The notes under the pieces are model-generated. The model ran no database searches, had not been told where the DNA came from, and saw only the letters and a list, made by a program, of their open reading frames with translations. 11,705 bases of DNA from contig JAWXUG010000037.1 in the NCBI GenBank assembly GCA_044432885.1, positions 1 to 11,705 on the forward strand, written 5' to 3'. This stretch comes from CAYJNO01 sp044432885 (GTDB lineage Bacteria; Bacillota_I; Bacilli_A; Erysipelotrichales; Erysipelotrichaceae). The position numbers and the translations under genes were made by a program. Shown here one piece after another: positions 1-6,506 of this stretch. Positions within the stretch are counted from its first letter, which is position 1. Each line of letters starts with the position of its first letter.

Positions 1-1874
1 CCTTTAAACAAACACATTCTAGCATCTACATTGTGAATTTTAAGGGCTTGAAACATTTGAAGACCTTCTGCCATCCAACAACGATAGTCTTCATTGGAAT
101 GAATGAATAGTGTTGGTGTTGTACATTTGTCCGCATATTTGATTGGAGAGAAACTCCACATACGATCAAAGTTTTCCCATGGTGTTGAAGCCATTTGACT
201 CATATTATGATAGTAGCCAATATCAGTTGTCAATGACTTAGACACCCAGTTTGAAATAGAACGTTGACTTGCTGCACAACAGAAGCGATTGGTATGACCA
301 ATAATCCAGTTCACCATGAACCCACCATAACTTCCTCCTGTTACTGCAATCTTGTCTGTATCAATATCAGGGTATTTTTCTAATACTTGATCACAGAATT
401 CCATTAAATCAGAATAATCAACGGTACCATATTTATTCACTAGGTGCATAAATTCATTTCCACGCCCATCTGAGCCTCTTGGATTGGTAAACATAACAAA
501 GTAACCCATTGATGCCCACACTTGCATTTCATGGAAGAAGGTTTCTCCATAAACCCCTTTTGGTCCTCCGTGAATATCATATATTGCTGGATATTTCTTT
601 CCTTTTTCATATCCTCTTGGTTTAATCACCCAACCATCAATGCGAATATCATCTAAATTAGTAAAAGATAATTTTTCTAATGGCAATACTTCTTTATCAT
701 CTAATGCATGATTAATAGAGGTCAATTGATATTCCACATGATCCTTTACTTCATACACTTCTTGTAGTTTCATATCTCTCATCCCGATAAAGACAAGACG
801 ATCTTCTTTTACGCTAAAACAATCTACGCAACCCTCTTTATTGGTTAATTGAGTTAGATTCCCCTTCAAATCAAGGGTGAAAATATTAGAGCAATTATCT
901 ACGGTTGAAGTCATATAAATAAGTCCATTTTCACTCATGAAGGATTGACCACCGTATAACTTCGCATCACTTCCTACACTTGAACCTACAGAAATTTCTT
1001 GATCAAAGAAACAGCTATATTCTCCACTTGTAAGGTTCATCTTATAGAATTTAAGATTCTCACTAGTTCCCCAAGTTTTAAAATCTGTTCCTGTAAATAC
1101 CAAGGTATCTTCAATCATTGCTAAATGATGAATATTCATTGTTTCTTGATCTAATAGTTCGCTACATTCTTTTGTATTTAAATCTACTTTTAATAAGCAA
1201 GTATATTGATTGTTTACGTCTTGATATTGATTTCCTACCACAATTAAGGTTTGTTTATCAGGACTTAACAAAATACTTTCTGTTTCCATCATCTTAGGTG
1301 TTAATAAGGTAACTTCTGATGTAAGATAATTAACTAAGTAAACTTGCTTACGTTTCTTATTAATAAATCCTCTTCCATTAAACCAATAAGGTAATTCATC
1401 TAATACTTCATAATCTTTTTCTTCTTGTAATTCTTCCTTACTCATTTTTTCATGGTCTTCATCCACATCTTTCAACGCGACTACAACCGCATATTGATCA
1501 TCTATCAATTTAAAATTGCTTACATTTAATGGAATACTAAAAGCTTTACTGGCTTCTCCACCTGTTAAAGATAATCGATAGTAGTTTGTACATTCTTTGA
1601 ATTCTTCTTTTGCCCTTTCAGCTGACTTATCGCGATCTGCTGAAAATAGAATGGACTCATTACTTTCCCATATCACTCCTTTTTCATTTTGTGAAGTTAA
1701 TTGTTTAATACTAGCTGTTTCAAAATCATAATAATATATATGATGTGCATAATTGTTTTTATCCATATCCCCTTGACTAACCACAAAACTTGCTTTGCGT
1801 TTATCTGGCGATAGTGTAATTTCTGAACAATATTGATAATCACATAAATCTTCAATCATAATTGGCTTTTTCAT
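1..1874 (-). CDS. S9C-family acylaminoacyl-peptidase / prolyl oligopeptidase-like serine peptidase (3' end outside window)
   Basis: The frame is open without a stop from an ATG at 1874 to the window edge (624 codons), so the C-terminus is missing. The first ~380 residues look like the beta-propeller of S9 peptidases, with repeated LSPD-type blade motifs (e.g. near residues 22 and 190). The alpha/beta-hydrolase part follows, with the oxyanion-side motif YDIHGGPKG, then TNPRGSDGRG, then the nucleophile elbow GGSYGG with Ser515. The catalytic Asp is probably D596 in HSNEDYRCW. The window ends at DARMCLFK, where S9C proteins normally continue into the catalytic His, so the His should lie only a few codons beyond. 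There is no signal peptide, so it is expected to be cytosolic, releasing amino-acyl or dipeptide units from oligopeptides, as proposed for Bacillus YuxL-type proteins. The start is supported by GGGGG at 1883-1887. It follows a terminator and seems to have its own -10 element. Confidence 0.95.
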   Translation of the reverse strand, partial: MKKPIMIEDLCDYQYCSEITLSPDKRKASFVVSQGDMDKNNYAHHIYYYDFETASIKQLTSQNEKGVIWESNESILFSADRDKSAERAKEEFKECTNYYRLSLTGGEASKAFSIPLNVSNFKLIDDQYAVVVALKDVDEDHEKMSKEELQEEKDYEVLDELPYWFNGRGFINKKRKQVYLVNYLTSEVTLLTPKMMETESILLSPDKQTLIVVGNQYQDVNNQYTCLLKVDLNTKECSELLDQETMNIHHLAMIEDTLVFTGTDFKTWGTSENLKFYKMNLTSGEYSCFFDQEISVGSSVGSDAKLYGGQSFMSENGLIYMTSTVDNCSNIFTLDLKGNLTQLTNKEGCVDCFSVKEDRLVFIGMRDMKLQEVYEVKDHVEYQLTSINHALDDKEVLPLEKLSFTNLDDIRIDGWVIKPRGYEKGKKYPAIYDIHGGPKGVYGETFFHEMQVWASMGYFVMFTNPRGSDGRGNEFMHLVNKYGTVDYSDLMEFCDQVLEKYPDIDTDKIAVTGGSYGGFMVNWIIGHTNRFCCAASQRSISNWVSKSLTTDIGYYHNMSQMASTPWENFDRMWSFSPIKYADKCTTPTLFIHSNEDYRCWMAEGLQMFQALKIHNVDARMCLFK

Positions 1875-1896
1875 CGTACAATCCCCCTTTTGAACT

Positions 1897-1916
1897 ATTA
1901 TACACCCAAAGTTTTT
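1897..1916 (-). promoter_or_regulatory. Putative promoter (-10 region) of the S9 peptidase gene
   Basis: On the minus strand a perfect TATAAT lies at 1902-1897, preceded by AAAACTTTGGGTG. No good -35 is present at 17 bases (GTAATT). The predicted start point near 1890 leaves a leader of only about 16 bases, just enough for the AAAGGGGGA ribosome site. The same block occurs upstream of the M14 gene. It sits immediately after the terminator of the preceding GNAT gene, so a promoter is needed here. Confidence 0.45.
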
Positions 1917-2475
1917 AAAAATTACCTATAAAAAAAGGACCTTTCATAAAATCGTCCTTTGTTAATGAAAAAATGATATCATCAAATAGTTTTCCTTGAT
2001 GCAGCACACAATCATGAATATAGCCTTCTTGTTTAAATCCTAGCTTTTTAGCAAGATTTATCGAGTGGATATTTTCTGCAAATACCCGTACTGTAATAAC
2101 CTTAATATCTTCTTTAAGAAACAACTCTTGCATTAAATAAGCTAAGGCCTCACTCATGAATCCTTGTGATGCACATTCTTGTTTCAAGAAATAAGAAAGC
2201 TCTACTGCTTGATTCCAATATCTAATGGTTCCATGATGAACAAAGATAGCCCCTATTAATTGTTGATTAACATCTTCCATAATCAATATGTTGGAATCTT
2301 CATCAAATTGTTTCTTAATTTCTTGTTCACTCATTTTAGGCATTGGATTGTGTTGTAAGACAAAATCACTATGTTGGATTATTTGATAGGCACTAATGTC
2401 TTTTTCATTAGGTCTTCTTAATTGAAACCTTGGTGTTTTTAACGTGTCAAAATGAAATAGGTCTACGCTACTCAT
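1915..2475 (-). CDS. GNAT-family N-acetyltransferase (RimJ/RimL type)
   Basis: A 186-residue protein with the layout of the Acetyltransf_3 (RimJ/RimL) group. It opens with LKTPRFQLRRPNEKD, the usual 'T.RL.LR...E.D' beginning. Residues 92-111 carry the acetyl-CoA region (ELSYFLKQECASQGFMSEAL, with QGFM in place of the common RGYG/A). Residues 130-151 hold the conserved block ending NLAKKLGFKQEG. It probably moves an acetyl group from acetyl-CoA to an amine; the substrate cannot be read from sequence. The start is supported by AGGAGA upstream, and that site lies in the last codons of the preceding gene (2-base gap), which implies co-transcription. Oddly, the last ~15 codons overlap an intrinsic terminator (1930-1960). 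Family members usually end near the position of residue 175, so the C-terminal tail looks like a read-through extension. Confidence 0.9.
   Translation of the reverse strand: MSSVDLFHFDTLKTPRFQLRRPNEKDISAYQIIQHSDFVLQHNPMPKMSEQEIKKQFDEDSNILIMEDVNQQLIGAIFVHHGTIRYWNQAVELSYFLKQECASQGFMSEALAYLMQELFLKEDIKVITVRVFAENIHSINLAKKLGFKQEGYIHDCVLHQGKLFDDIIFSLTKDDFMKGPFFIGNF
1930..1960 (-). terminator. Intrinsic terminator inside the 3' end of the GNAT gene
   Basis: Minus-strand RNA would form AAAGGAC (1960-1954) paired with GTCCTTT (1940-1934) around a 13-base loop, continuing into an uninterrupted run of seven U (1936-1930). The hairpin spans GNAT codons 172-181. The stop codon (1917-1915) lies about 13 bases beyond the U-run, so terminated transcripts would probably lack it. 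Confidence 0.75.
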
Positions 2476-2477
2476 TC

Positions 2478-3026
2478 TTATTGCTCTCCTATTTTAGAAA
2501 ACTCTTTAAAAGAACGCTTCTTTTCAAAAGTAATATTATTCAAGTAAATACTACTGTTGATCGTATATAAGTAATCCACCAATAATTGGGCTTGTTTTTC
2601 TGTTTGCACCTTAGTGTTAATTACTTGTTCCTTTTTAACAATAGAAATATTCTTTTTTGCATACTCTTCTTTTTTCAAACGTTCAATCGCACTTTCCAAA
2701 TAGACAATCATTTCAATCTCATCTATTTTAATCATCTTGTATTTTTTACTACAATCGATAACCAAAGTATCCGTTACAATTATAGAATCGATTACACAAT
2801 ATGATTTTGATTTTACTTGAACACTATTTAAAACTTTTAAAAAGTTTTGTAGCTTATAAAACGTATAAATAATATATAGGATAACCGCTCCTAAGAAAAC
2901 TAAAATAATACTTATTCCATTCCCTTGGAAAATCAATATCGCTACCAACAATAAACTTAGCATTAAGTTAAAGCTTATCTCTTTAAATACATTCTTAAAT
3001 AATAAATTTTTAGCTTTGTTATTCAT
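2478..3026 (-). CDS. Hypothetical two-helix membrane protein
   Basis: 182 residues from the ATG at 3026. I do not recognise a family. A short basic N-terminus (MNNKAKNLLFKN) is followed by two strongly hydrophobic segments at about residues 18-34 (NLMLSLLLVAILIF) and 38-55 (ISIILVFLGAVILYIIYTF), then a ~125-residue soluble, Lys/Ile-rich region with beta-like stretches. Both helices sit at the N-terminus, so the large domain is probably cytosolic, anchored by a helical hairpin. This resembles membrane-anchored PH-like or YcxB-like proteins, but that is only a shape comparison. The frame extends 17 codons further up to 3077, but an ideal GGAGG precedes 3026 and none precedes 3077. It lies between the deoxyribosyltransferase-like gene (84-base gap) and the GNAT gene (2-base gap), probably in one operon. 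Confidence 0.8.
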   Translation of the reverse strand: MNNKAKNLLFKNVFKEISFNLMLSLLLVAILIFQGNGISIILVFLGAVILYIIYTFYKLQNFLKVLNSVQVKSKSYCVIDSIIVTDTLVIDCSKKYKMIKIDEIEMIVYLESAIERLKKEEYAKKNISIVKKEQVINTKVQTEKQAQLLVDYLYTINSSIYLNNITFEKKRSFKEFSKIGEQ

Positions 3027-3033
3027 TTTAATT

Positions 3034-3038
3034 CCTCC
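3034..3038 (-). promoter_or_regulatory. Ribosome binding site that fixes the start of the membrane protein
   Basis: GGAGG on the minus strand lies 7 bases before ATG 3026. It lies inside the longer open frame starting at 3077, so the shorter start is preferred. Confidence 0.8.
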
Positions 3039-3110
3039 AATAAGAGTATAACCACTTACTATTTTATGATTAATCACCTCTTAAATACAAGGGTTAATCA
3101 TTTAGTTTTC

Positions 3111-3587
3111 TTATTTATCTTTTATGATTGTTTGTTTAAATGATTGAAAAGCCTCTTCAAATGTTGGAAAGATTTCTATATGATTCGATTTCAAAGTACC
3201 AATTACCATCGAGTTAAATCCATAGCAACTTTCATAACCACTTTGTGCAGGTCTTGCTAATCTAATATCACTGATTACTGGATAAAACTGAATATCTTTA
3301 CCATTTTTAAACTTTTCAATCATCATCCCTAAGGCAACACATGACCCACTATCTTCATTCGCTAAATCAAAGAAACATACATCGGTCAGTGATAAACGTT
3401 GATAGTCTTCTAAGGCAATTTTGGTGGCGTTCGTTGATGCATCACTATTTAAAGGCATCGTGATTGGATTAAATAATGTAAAATCAACTTTGTTTTCTTC
3501 TAAAAATTGACTAATTACTTTTTCCTCATAAATTCTTTGTTTACTTTCTGCTTCGCTAAATAATGGTCCTACTAAATAGATATTCAT
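3111..3587 (-). CDS. Nucleoside 2-deoxyribosyltransferase-like protein with Ala at the catalytic Glu position
   Basis: 158 residues, the normal length for the family that exchanges purine or pyrimidine bases on 2-deoxyribose. The N-terminal MNIYLVGPLFSEAE is the typical first strand and nucleoside-binding loop. LTDVCFFDLANEDSG (68-81) corresponds to the conserved Asp-containing strand. GFNSMVIGTLK (123-133) matches the conserved Asn-bearing helix 'N..VIG.LK'. The family signature 'D.G...E.G.A' appears here as DSGSCVALGMM, so residue 85 is Ala (codon GCC) where the nucleophilic Glu (Glu98 of the Lactobacillus leichmannii enzyme) is expected. It may be inactive as a transferase, use another residue, or bind nucleosides only. 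AAGGAGG lies four bases before the ATG. It is the first gene of a probable operon with the membrane protein and GNAT. Confidence 0.85.
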   Translation of the reverse strand: MNIYLVGPLFSEAESKQRIYEEKVISQFLEENKVDFTLFNPITMPLNSDASTNATKIALEDYQRLSLTDVCFFDLANEDSGSCVALGMMIEKFKNGKDIQFYPVISDIRLARPAQSGYESCYGFNSMVIGTLKSNHIEIFPTFEEAFQSFKQTIIKDK

Positions 3588-3609
3588 ATGCCCTCCTTAT
3601 TTTTCTTTT

Positions 3610-3618
3610 ATGATACCA
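3610..3618 (-). promoter_or_regulatory. Putative extended -10 promoter of the deoxyribosyltransferase-like gene
   Basis: The minus strand reads TGGTATCAT, an extended -10 (TGnTATAAT) with one mismatch. There is no convincing -35, as is common for extended -10 promoters. The leader would be about 16 bases. It lies between the upstream terminator (3646-3678) and the start codon. Confidence 0.4.
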
Positions 3619-3620
3619 TT

Positions 3621-3640
3621 CTTTATTCACTTAAATAAAG
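3621..3640. repeat. 7-bp perfect inverted repeat in the promoter region
   Basis: CTTTATT (3621-3627) and AATAAAG (3634-3640) flank a 6-base spacer. It is immediately upstream of the extended -10, in the -35 zone, where a dimeric repressor or activator could bind. In AT-rich DNA a chance match is possible. Confidence 0.35.
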
Positions 3641-3645
3641 ACTAT

Positions 3646-3678
3646 TTAAAAAAGTTATCCCTATGATTGAGATAACTT
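3646..3678 (-). terminator. Intrinsic terminator after the SIS-domain gene
   Basis: Minus-strand RNA AAGTTATC (3678-3671) pairs with GATAACTT (3659-3652) around an 11-base loop and runs into six U (3653-3648). It begins 6 bases after the SIS stop codon. Confidence 0.85.
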
Positions 3679-3684
3679 CATTTC

Positions 3685-4389
3685 TTAAATTCTATATAAG
3701 CGATGTAAGTACGCTTTTTCTAGATTTTCATTATATTCTCTTCCACCATCAATGTTTTGTGATTTATAAATAGGTGGAACAACGCCTTTTTCTACCATGA
3801 TTTCTGCTGCACGATAAGTAACTGCTTGTAACAACATTGAAGTTGTGATCGTAGACATACCGCATACATTTGTATCTATACCAGCAAGTGGAATCATGCT
3901 GTCTCCATCTCCAATTCTATTATCTAACACAAAATCAGCGATTTCATATAAATTCTTACCACAACTATGTTTAGATTTTAATTTTTTTGATGCTGCTAAA
4001 GAAGTAACCGCAACCACTTTTGCACCTTTAGACTTTGCTCCTAATGCAACCTCAATTGGCAATGGATTTCTTCCTGAATTTGAGATGACAAAAACTAAGT
4101 CATTTTCTTGGACATCGACCTTCTTCATAAAGGAAGTCCCTACCCCTTCAACACTTTCATAAGCCCCACCAGCTGGCTCTTTAATGTTTTTGGTTGGGAT
4201 AAATCCACCTGCACGATGGGTTAATTCTAATGCACCTGCATTGGAATGTCCTGCGCCAAATGCTTGGATAATGCCATTGTTCATTAAACTATCAGCCATT
4301 GCTGAGGCTACTTGTTCAATGTTTTCTTTTTGTGTTTCTCTACACTCTTTTGTCAATGCGTCTACTAAATCAAAAACTATATCACTCAC
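3685..4389 (-). CDS. SIS-domain phosphosugar-binding protein (UPF0309-like)
   Basis: 234 residues forming one SIS (sugar isomerase) domain of the UPF0309/GmhA-like type. The signatures are FGAGHSNAGALELTHRAGG (residues ~44-62), where phosphosugar-binding loops begin, and VISNSGRNPLPIEVA (~101-115), the Ser-rich phosphate-binding loop of SIS proteins. The C-terminal part (GIDTNVCGMSTITTSMLLQA) is also typical of the group, which runs to about 240-250 residues. The family is thought to bind or isomerise phosphorylated sugars or amino sugars, but no reaction is assigned with certainty. The start is GTG, chosen because AGGAGG lies 9 bases upstream. It follows the sortase gene by 65 bases without a visible terminator, so the pair is probably co-transcribed. 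Cytosolic; no substrate-pathway neighbours (PTS, murQ, nag genes) are visible. Confidence 0.9.
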   Translation of the reverse strand: MSDIVFDLVDALTKECRETQKENIEQVASAMADSLMNNGIIQAFGAGHSNAGALELTHRAGGFIPTKNIKEPAGGAYESVEGVGTSFMKKVDVQENDLVFVISNSGRNPLPIEVALGAKSKGAKVVAVTSLAASKKLKSKHSCGKNLYEIADFVLDNRIGDGDSMIPLAGIDTNVCGMSTITTSMLLQAVTYRAAEIMVEKGVVPPIYKSQNIDGGREYNENLEKAYLHRLYRI

Positions 4390-4398
4390 TTTTATTTA

Positions 4399-4404
4399 CC
4401 TCCT
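4399..4404 (-). promoter_or_regulatory. Ribosome binding site supporting a GTG start
   Basis: A full AGGAGG on the minus strand, 9 bases before GTG 4389, decides the non-ATG start of the SIS-domain gene. Confidence 0.8.
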
Positions 4405-4454
4405 ATAGTTTATGTATAAGTTAATGATATCAAAATAATTCAATTAATAAAATG

Positions 4455-5291
4455 TTATTCCACTAAAATAATCGCTTGTTGTTCAATCAGCATCCCTTGA
4501 ACTACAAAACGCCTGTCATCTTCACTAGCACAAGTTGATAATGTGACAAAAGATGAATCCAAACTTATTGATGACACGGTTTCATAAGTGGTATTTTCCA
4601 AAACAGCAGAGATATAGGTTTGAAAAGTGGTATCACTTGAAAAATTAGTTGTGTAATATAGGCTATCGTCTACTGAAATTTCCGATGCCCCAATAATTAA
4701 ATACTTTCTTACCATTTGATCAGGTGTATAGATGTAAAAATATGGATTTACTTCATAAAAGGTTGAAGATTTGTATGATGATAATTGTCCAAACATCGTA
4801 CCATTCATCATATTATGACCATAAATAATGGTATTATCATCAGTGAAATCCCCTTCATTATCCTCTTCTATAAATAATGTGCCAGCTGTATTATATTCAC
4901 CATAAATATTTGTACGTAAATAAGTATCATTGTTATTGGCATCCATAATTGGATAACTGATAATAGCAGGAGAATCAAATCGAATCCATGCAACAATATC
5001 ACTGTTTGTATCTTTCAATGAATCAAAGTCTATATTATAATGGGCATAAGTCAATTCGATTTCCTCTTCTTGCACCACGGTAACAAGACTTGCACTTAAT
5101 TCTTCATACACAACTTTACCCTCTTTATAGTCTTTATAAATCGAATATACTTGCCATGATGAAAATAAAAAAATACCAACAAAAATAACTAAAAAGAAAT
5201 TCGCAAGGATATTTTTCTTTTCTGCTTTAATAACCTGTTTGCTTGATTGTTTAGTTGAATTACTGTTCTCTTTTAACCTTGTCTTCATCAT
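4455..5291 (-). CDS. Class B sortase
   Basis: 278 residues. A basic cytosolic N-terminus (1-27) is followed by one membrane segment at about 28-46 (ILANFFLVIFVGIFLFSSW), leaving the catalytic domain outside. The catalytic set is visible: His159 in IIYGHNMM, Cys254 in TLSTC, and Arg261 in DDRRFVV. DIVAWIRFD (98-106) and YPIMDANNNDTYL (113-125) are typical class B strands. Sortases cleave a C-terminal sorting signal of secreted proteins and join it to peptidoglycan or to a pilin. No LPxTG/NPxTN-type substrate gene is in the window, so it appears orphaned. The start context is weak (GATGG about 7 bases upstream), but a stop lies shortly upstream in frame, so no longer form is possible; ATG 5288 is an alternative. 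Its 5' side has a strong promoter match. The SIS gene follows. Confidence 0.95.
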   Translation of the reverse strand: MMKTRLKENSNSTKQSSKQVIKAEKKNILANFFLVIFVGIFLFSSWQVYSIYKDYKEGKVVYEELSASLVTVVQEEEIELTYAHYNIDFDSLKDTNSDIVAWIRFDSPAIISYPIMDANNNDTYLRTNIYGEYNTAGTLFIEEDNEGDFTDDNTIIYGHNMMNGTMFGQLSSYKSSTFYEVNPYFYIYTPDQMVRKYLIIGASEISVDDSLYYTTNFSSDTTFQTYISAVLENTTYETVSSISLDSSFVTLSTCASEDDRRFVVQGMLIEQQAIILVE

Positions 5292-5331
5292 TTGTAACCA
5301 TCATCTTTCTTTATGCCTTTATGTTATTTTT

Positions 5332-5360
5332 ATCATAATCAAATTTTAAAATAATCACAA
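5332..5360 (-). promoter_or_regulatory. Sigma-A-type promoter of the sortase gene
   Basis: On the minus strand -35 TTGTGA (5360-5355), a 17-base spacer and -10 TATGAT (5337-5332). Start of transcription is expected near 5325, giving a leader of about 33 bases. The rest of the 5292-5535 gap is very AT-rich (5395-5455, another TATAAT at 5404-5399 with no clear -35) and contains no gene that I can see. Confidence 0.65.
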
Positions 5361-5470
5361 TGTATCTTTTTCCTTAATAAATCGATTGTTCCTTTACTAT
5401 TATATATGAATATATCATTTATAATATTTGAATGCTATACAAATATATCTTCATTTTATGATAAGAGATT

Positions 5471-5517
5471 AAAAAGCTATACTAATTAGATAAAACAACT
5501 AATCATTACAGCTTTTT
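5471..5517 (-). terminator. Intrinsic terminator after the 275-residue GNAT gene
   Basis: Two 19-base arms, 5499-5517 and 5471-5489, surround a 9-base loop and end in AGCUUUUU. Of the three positions that differ between the arms, two become G-U pairs only when read as minus-strand RNA. That orients the terminator to the minus strand. It starts about 19 bases after the GNAT stop. Confidence 0.8.
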
Positions 5518-5535
5518 ATTTTTATATGATTATAT

Positions 5536-6363
5536 TTAAAATTCCTTACTTAAGGTGACTAATGTAAAAGGCTCTTTTATAAACCCTCTTTGCTCAAGAT
5601 TTTCTTGTAGGTCTATGCGTCGTTGCTCCAATGTACAAGATAGTTTAGGGATGTTTATACAATACGCATAGTTTATTGCAAAATCTATGCAATCCTCTAT
5701 ATTCCCTTGCATAAAAAGAATATGCAGAGCTTTTTCATGTTGAAATCTTGAACCTAATATAATGAGTGAATCTGAGGATTCATCTTTAAAAATCAACCCA
5801 TCCAATGCGAACTGGGTGATATTATCAGTATTCAGTTGATAGAATGTTCGATTCATACACATATAATTGCTATGATTCACTTCTTTAGAAAATATTGTTT
5901 CTAAGGCATTCTCTACACTTATTTTTTTAAAATGATGTTTGTTGCATGAATGAATAGAAGTTAAATGACATCCTTGAAAGGTAGCACTATGGCTTAGTCC
6001 ATACTTACAAGCTAAAGCACTGCTAATATTCTTCAAACTTCCTGTGTACATCGCAATACTTGGACAATGATATTTCTTTGCGAGTGTAAGATATTCATCA
6101 TATATTCGCTTTCCTACGCCACAATGTTGATATTCAGGCAGCACCCTCAACGTTTCTAACCATCCACTTTTATCTGGCAAAACACTGAATCTTCCTATCC
6201 CAATGATTTTATCTTGATGACATGCACATATCAATTCACCCTTTGTATGCATAAAATAATCCCACACTTCTGCCAAATAATATAGACTCTCCATGGTATT
6301 CTCTTCTACTTTTACACAAGCTTTTAAATCATCATATGTTGCATACTTTATTGTAACTTCCAT
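5536..6363 (-). CDS. GNAT-family acetyltransferase with a C-terminal extension domain
   Basis: 275 residues, about twice one GNAT domain. Residues 3-140 are a standard domain: IKYATYDDLKACVKVE (strand 1/helix 1), IIGIGRFSVLPDKSGWLETLRV, and the acetyl-CoA loop LPEYQHCGVGKRIYDE (~75-90, QHCGVG fitting Q/RxxGxG). After this, residues ~145-275 have no motif I can name. Their end, LEQRGFIKEPFTLVTLSKEF, has the cadence of a GNAT C-terminus, so the second half may be a degenerate second GNAT fold; this is inference. The substrate is unknown. AGGAGA lies just upstream of the ATG. The out-of-frame tail of the M14 gene ends 23 bases before the start, so the two genes are probably co-transcribed and end at the terminator at 5471-5517. 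Confidence 0.88.
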   Translation of the reverse strand: MEVTIKYATYDDLKACVKVEENTMESLYYLAEVWDYFMHTKGELICACHQDKIIGIGRFSVLPDKSGWLETLRVLPEYQHCGVGKRIYDEYLTLAKKYHCPSIAMYTGSLKNISSALACKYGLSHSATFQGCHLTSIHSCNKHHFKKISVENALETIFSKEVNHSNYMCMNRTFYQLNTDNITQFALDGLIFKDESSDSLIILGSRFQHEKALHILFMQGNIEDCIDFAINYAYCINIPKLSCTLEQRRIDLQENLEQRGFIKEPFTLVTLSKEF

Positions 6364-6386
6364 TGTGTCTCCTATTTATTAAGTCT

Positions 6387-6506
6387 TTATAAGACTATTT
6401 TATACTTGATTTTACCGATACGTCCACCACTACATTGAATGCTAATTTCAGTTTTTTCAGGCGCTTGAATAACCCATTCTACCTTCTTTTTAAGTGATAC
6501 TTTGTT
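6387..6506 (-). pseudogene. Out-of-frame C-terminal segment of the M14 carboxypeptidase
   Basis: After the in-frame stop of the M14 gene (6492-6490), the +1 frame continues with protein-like sequence: NKVSLKKKVEWVIQAPEK, TEISIQCSGGRIGKIKYK, then IVL and TAA at 6389-6387. The alternation of hydrophobic and polar residues (VEWVIQ, EISIQC, KYKIVL) is that of beta-strands, as in the C-terminal beta-domain that follows the catalytic part. The frame change is most simply placed at TCTAAACAAAG (6510-6500): one A too many in AAA (6507-6505) turns SNKVSLKK into SKQSIT-stop. The upstream limit is a TGA in the +1 frame, about 35 bases earlier. Confidence 0.75.

Noticed and set aside
2586..2804. Plus-strand open frame of 72 codons
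   Set aside because: It lies wholly opposite the membrane-protein gene, has a low-complexity Phe/Asn/Tyr-rich translation and no ribosome site; a shadow.
3027..3077. N-terminal 17-codon extension of the membrane protein
   Set aside because: The GGAGG site before ATG 3026 lies inside it, and there is no ribosome site before 3077.
3067..3098. Possible hairpin (GATTAA...TTAATC) between the deoxyribosyltransferase-like and membrane-protein genes
   Set aside because: The stem is bulged and weak and no U-run follows on the minus strand, so I do not call a terminator.
3845..4408. Two plus-strand open frames opposite the SIS-domain gene
   Set aside because: The minus-strand protein has clear SIS motifs, and the plus-strand translations show no domain or start signals.
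4390..4454. Promoter for the SIS gene in the 65-base gap after the sortase
   Set aside because: TTGATA is present, but no good -10 lies at the right distance; co-transcription with the sortase is simpler.
5395..5455. AT-rich stretch with TATAAT at 5404-5399 and partial palindromes
   Set aside because: No acceptable -35 is present and the better promoter lies closer to the sortase gene; probably general AT-richness.
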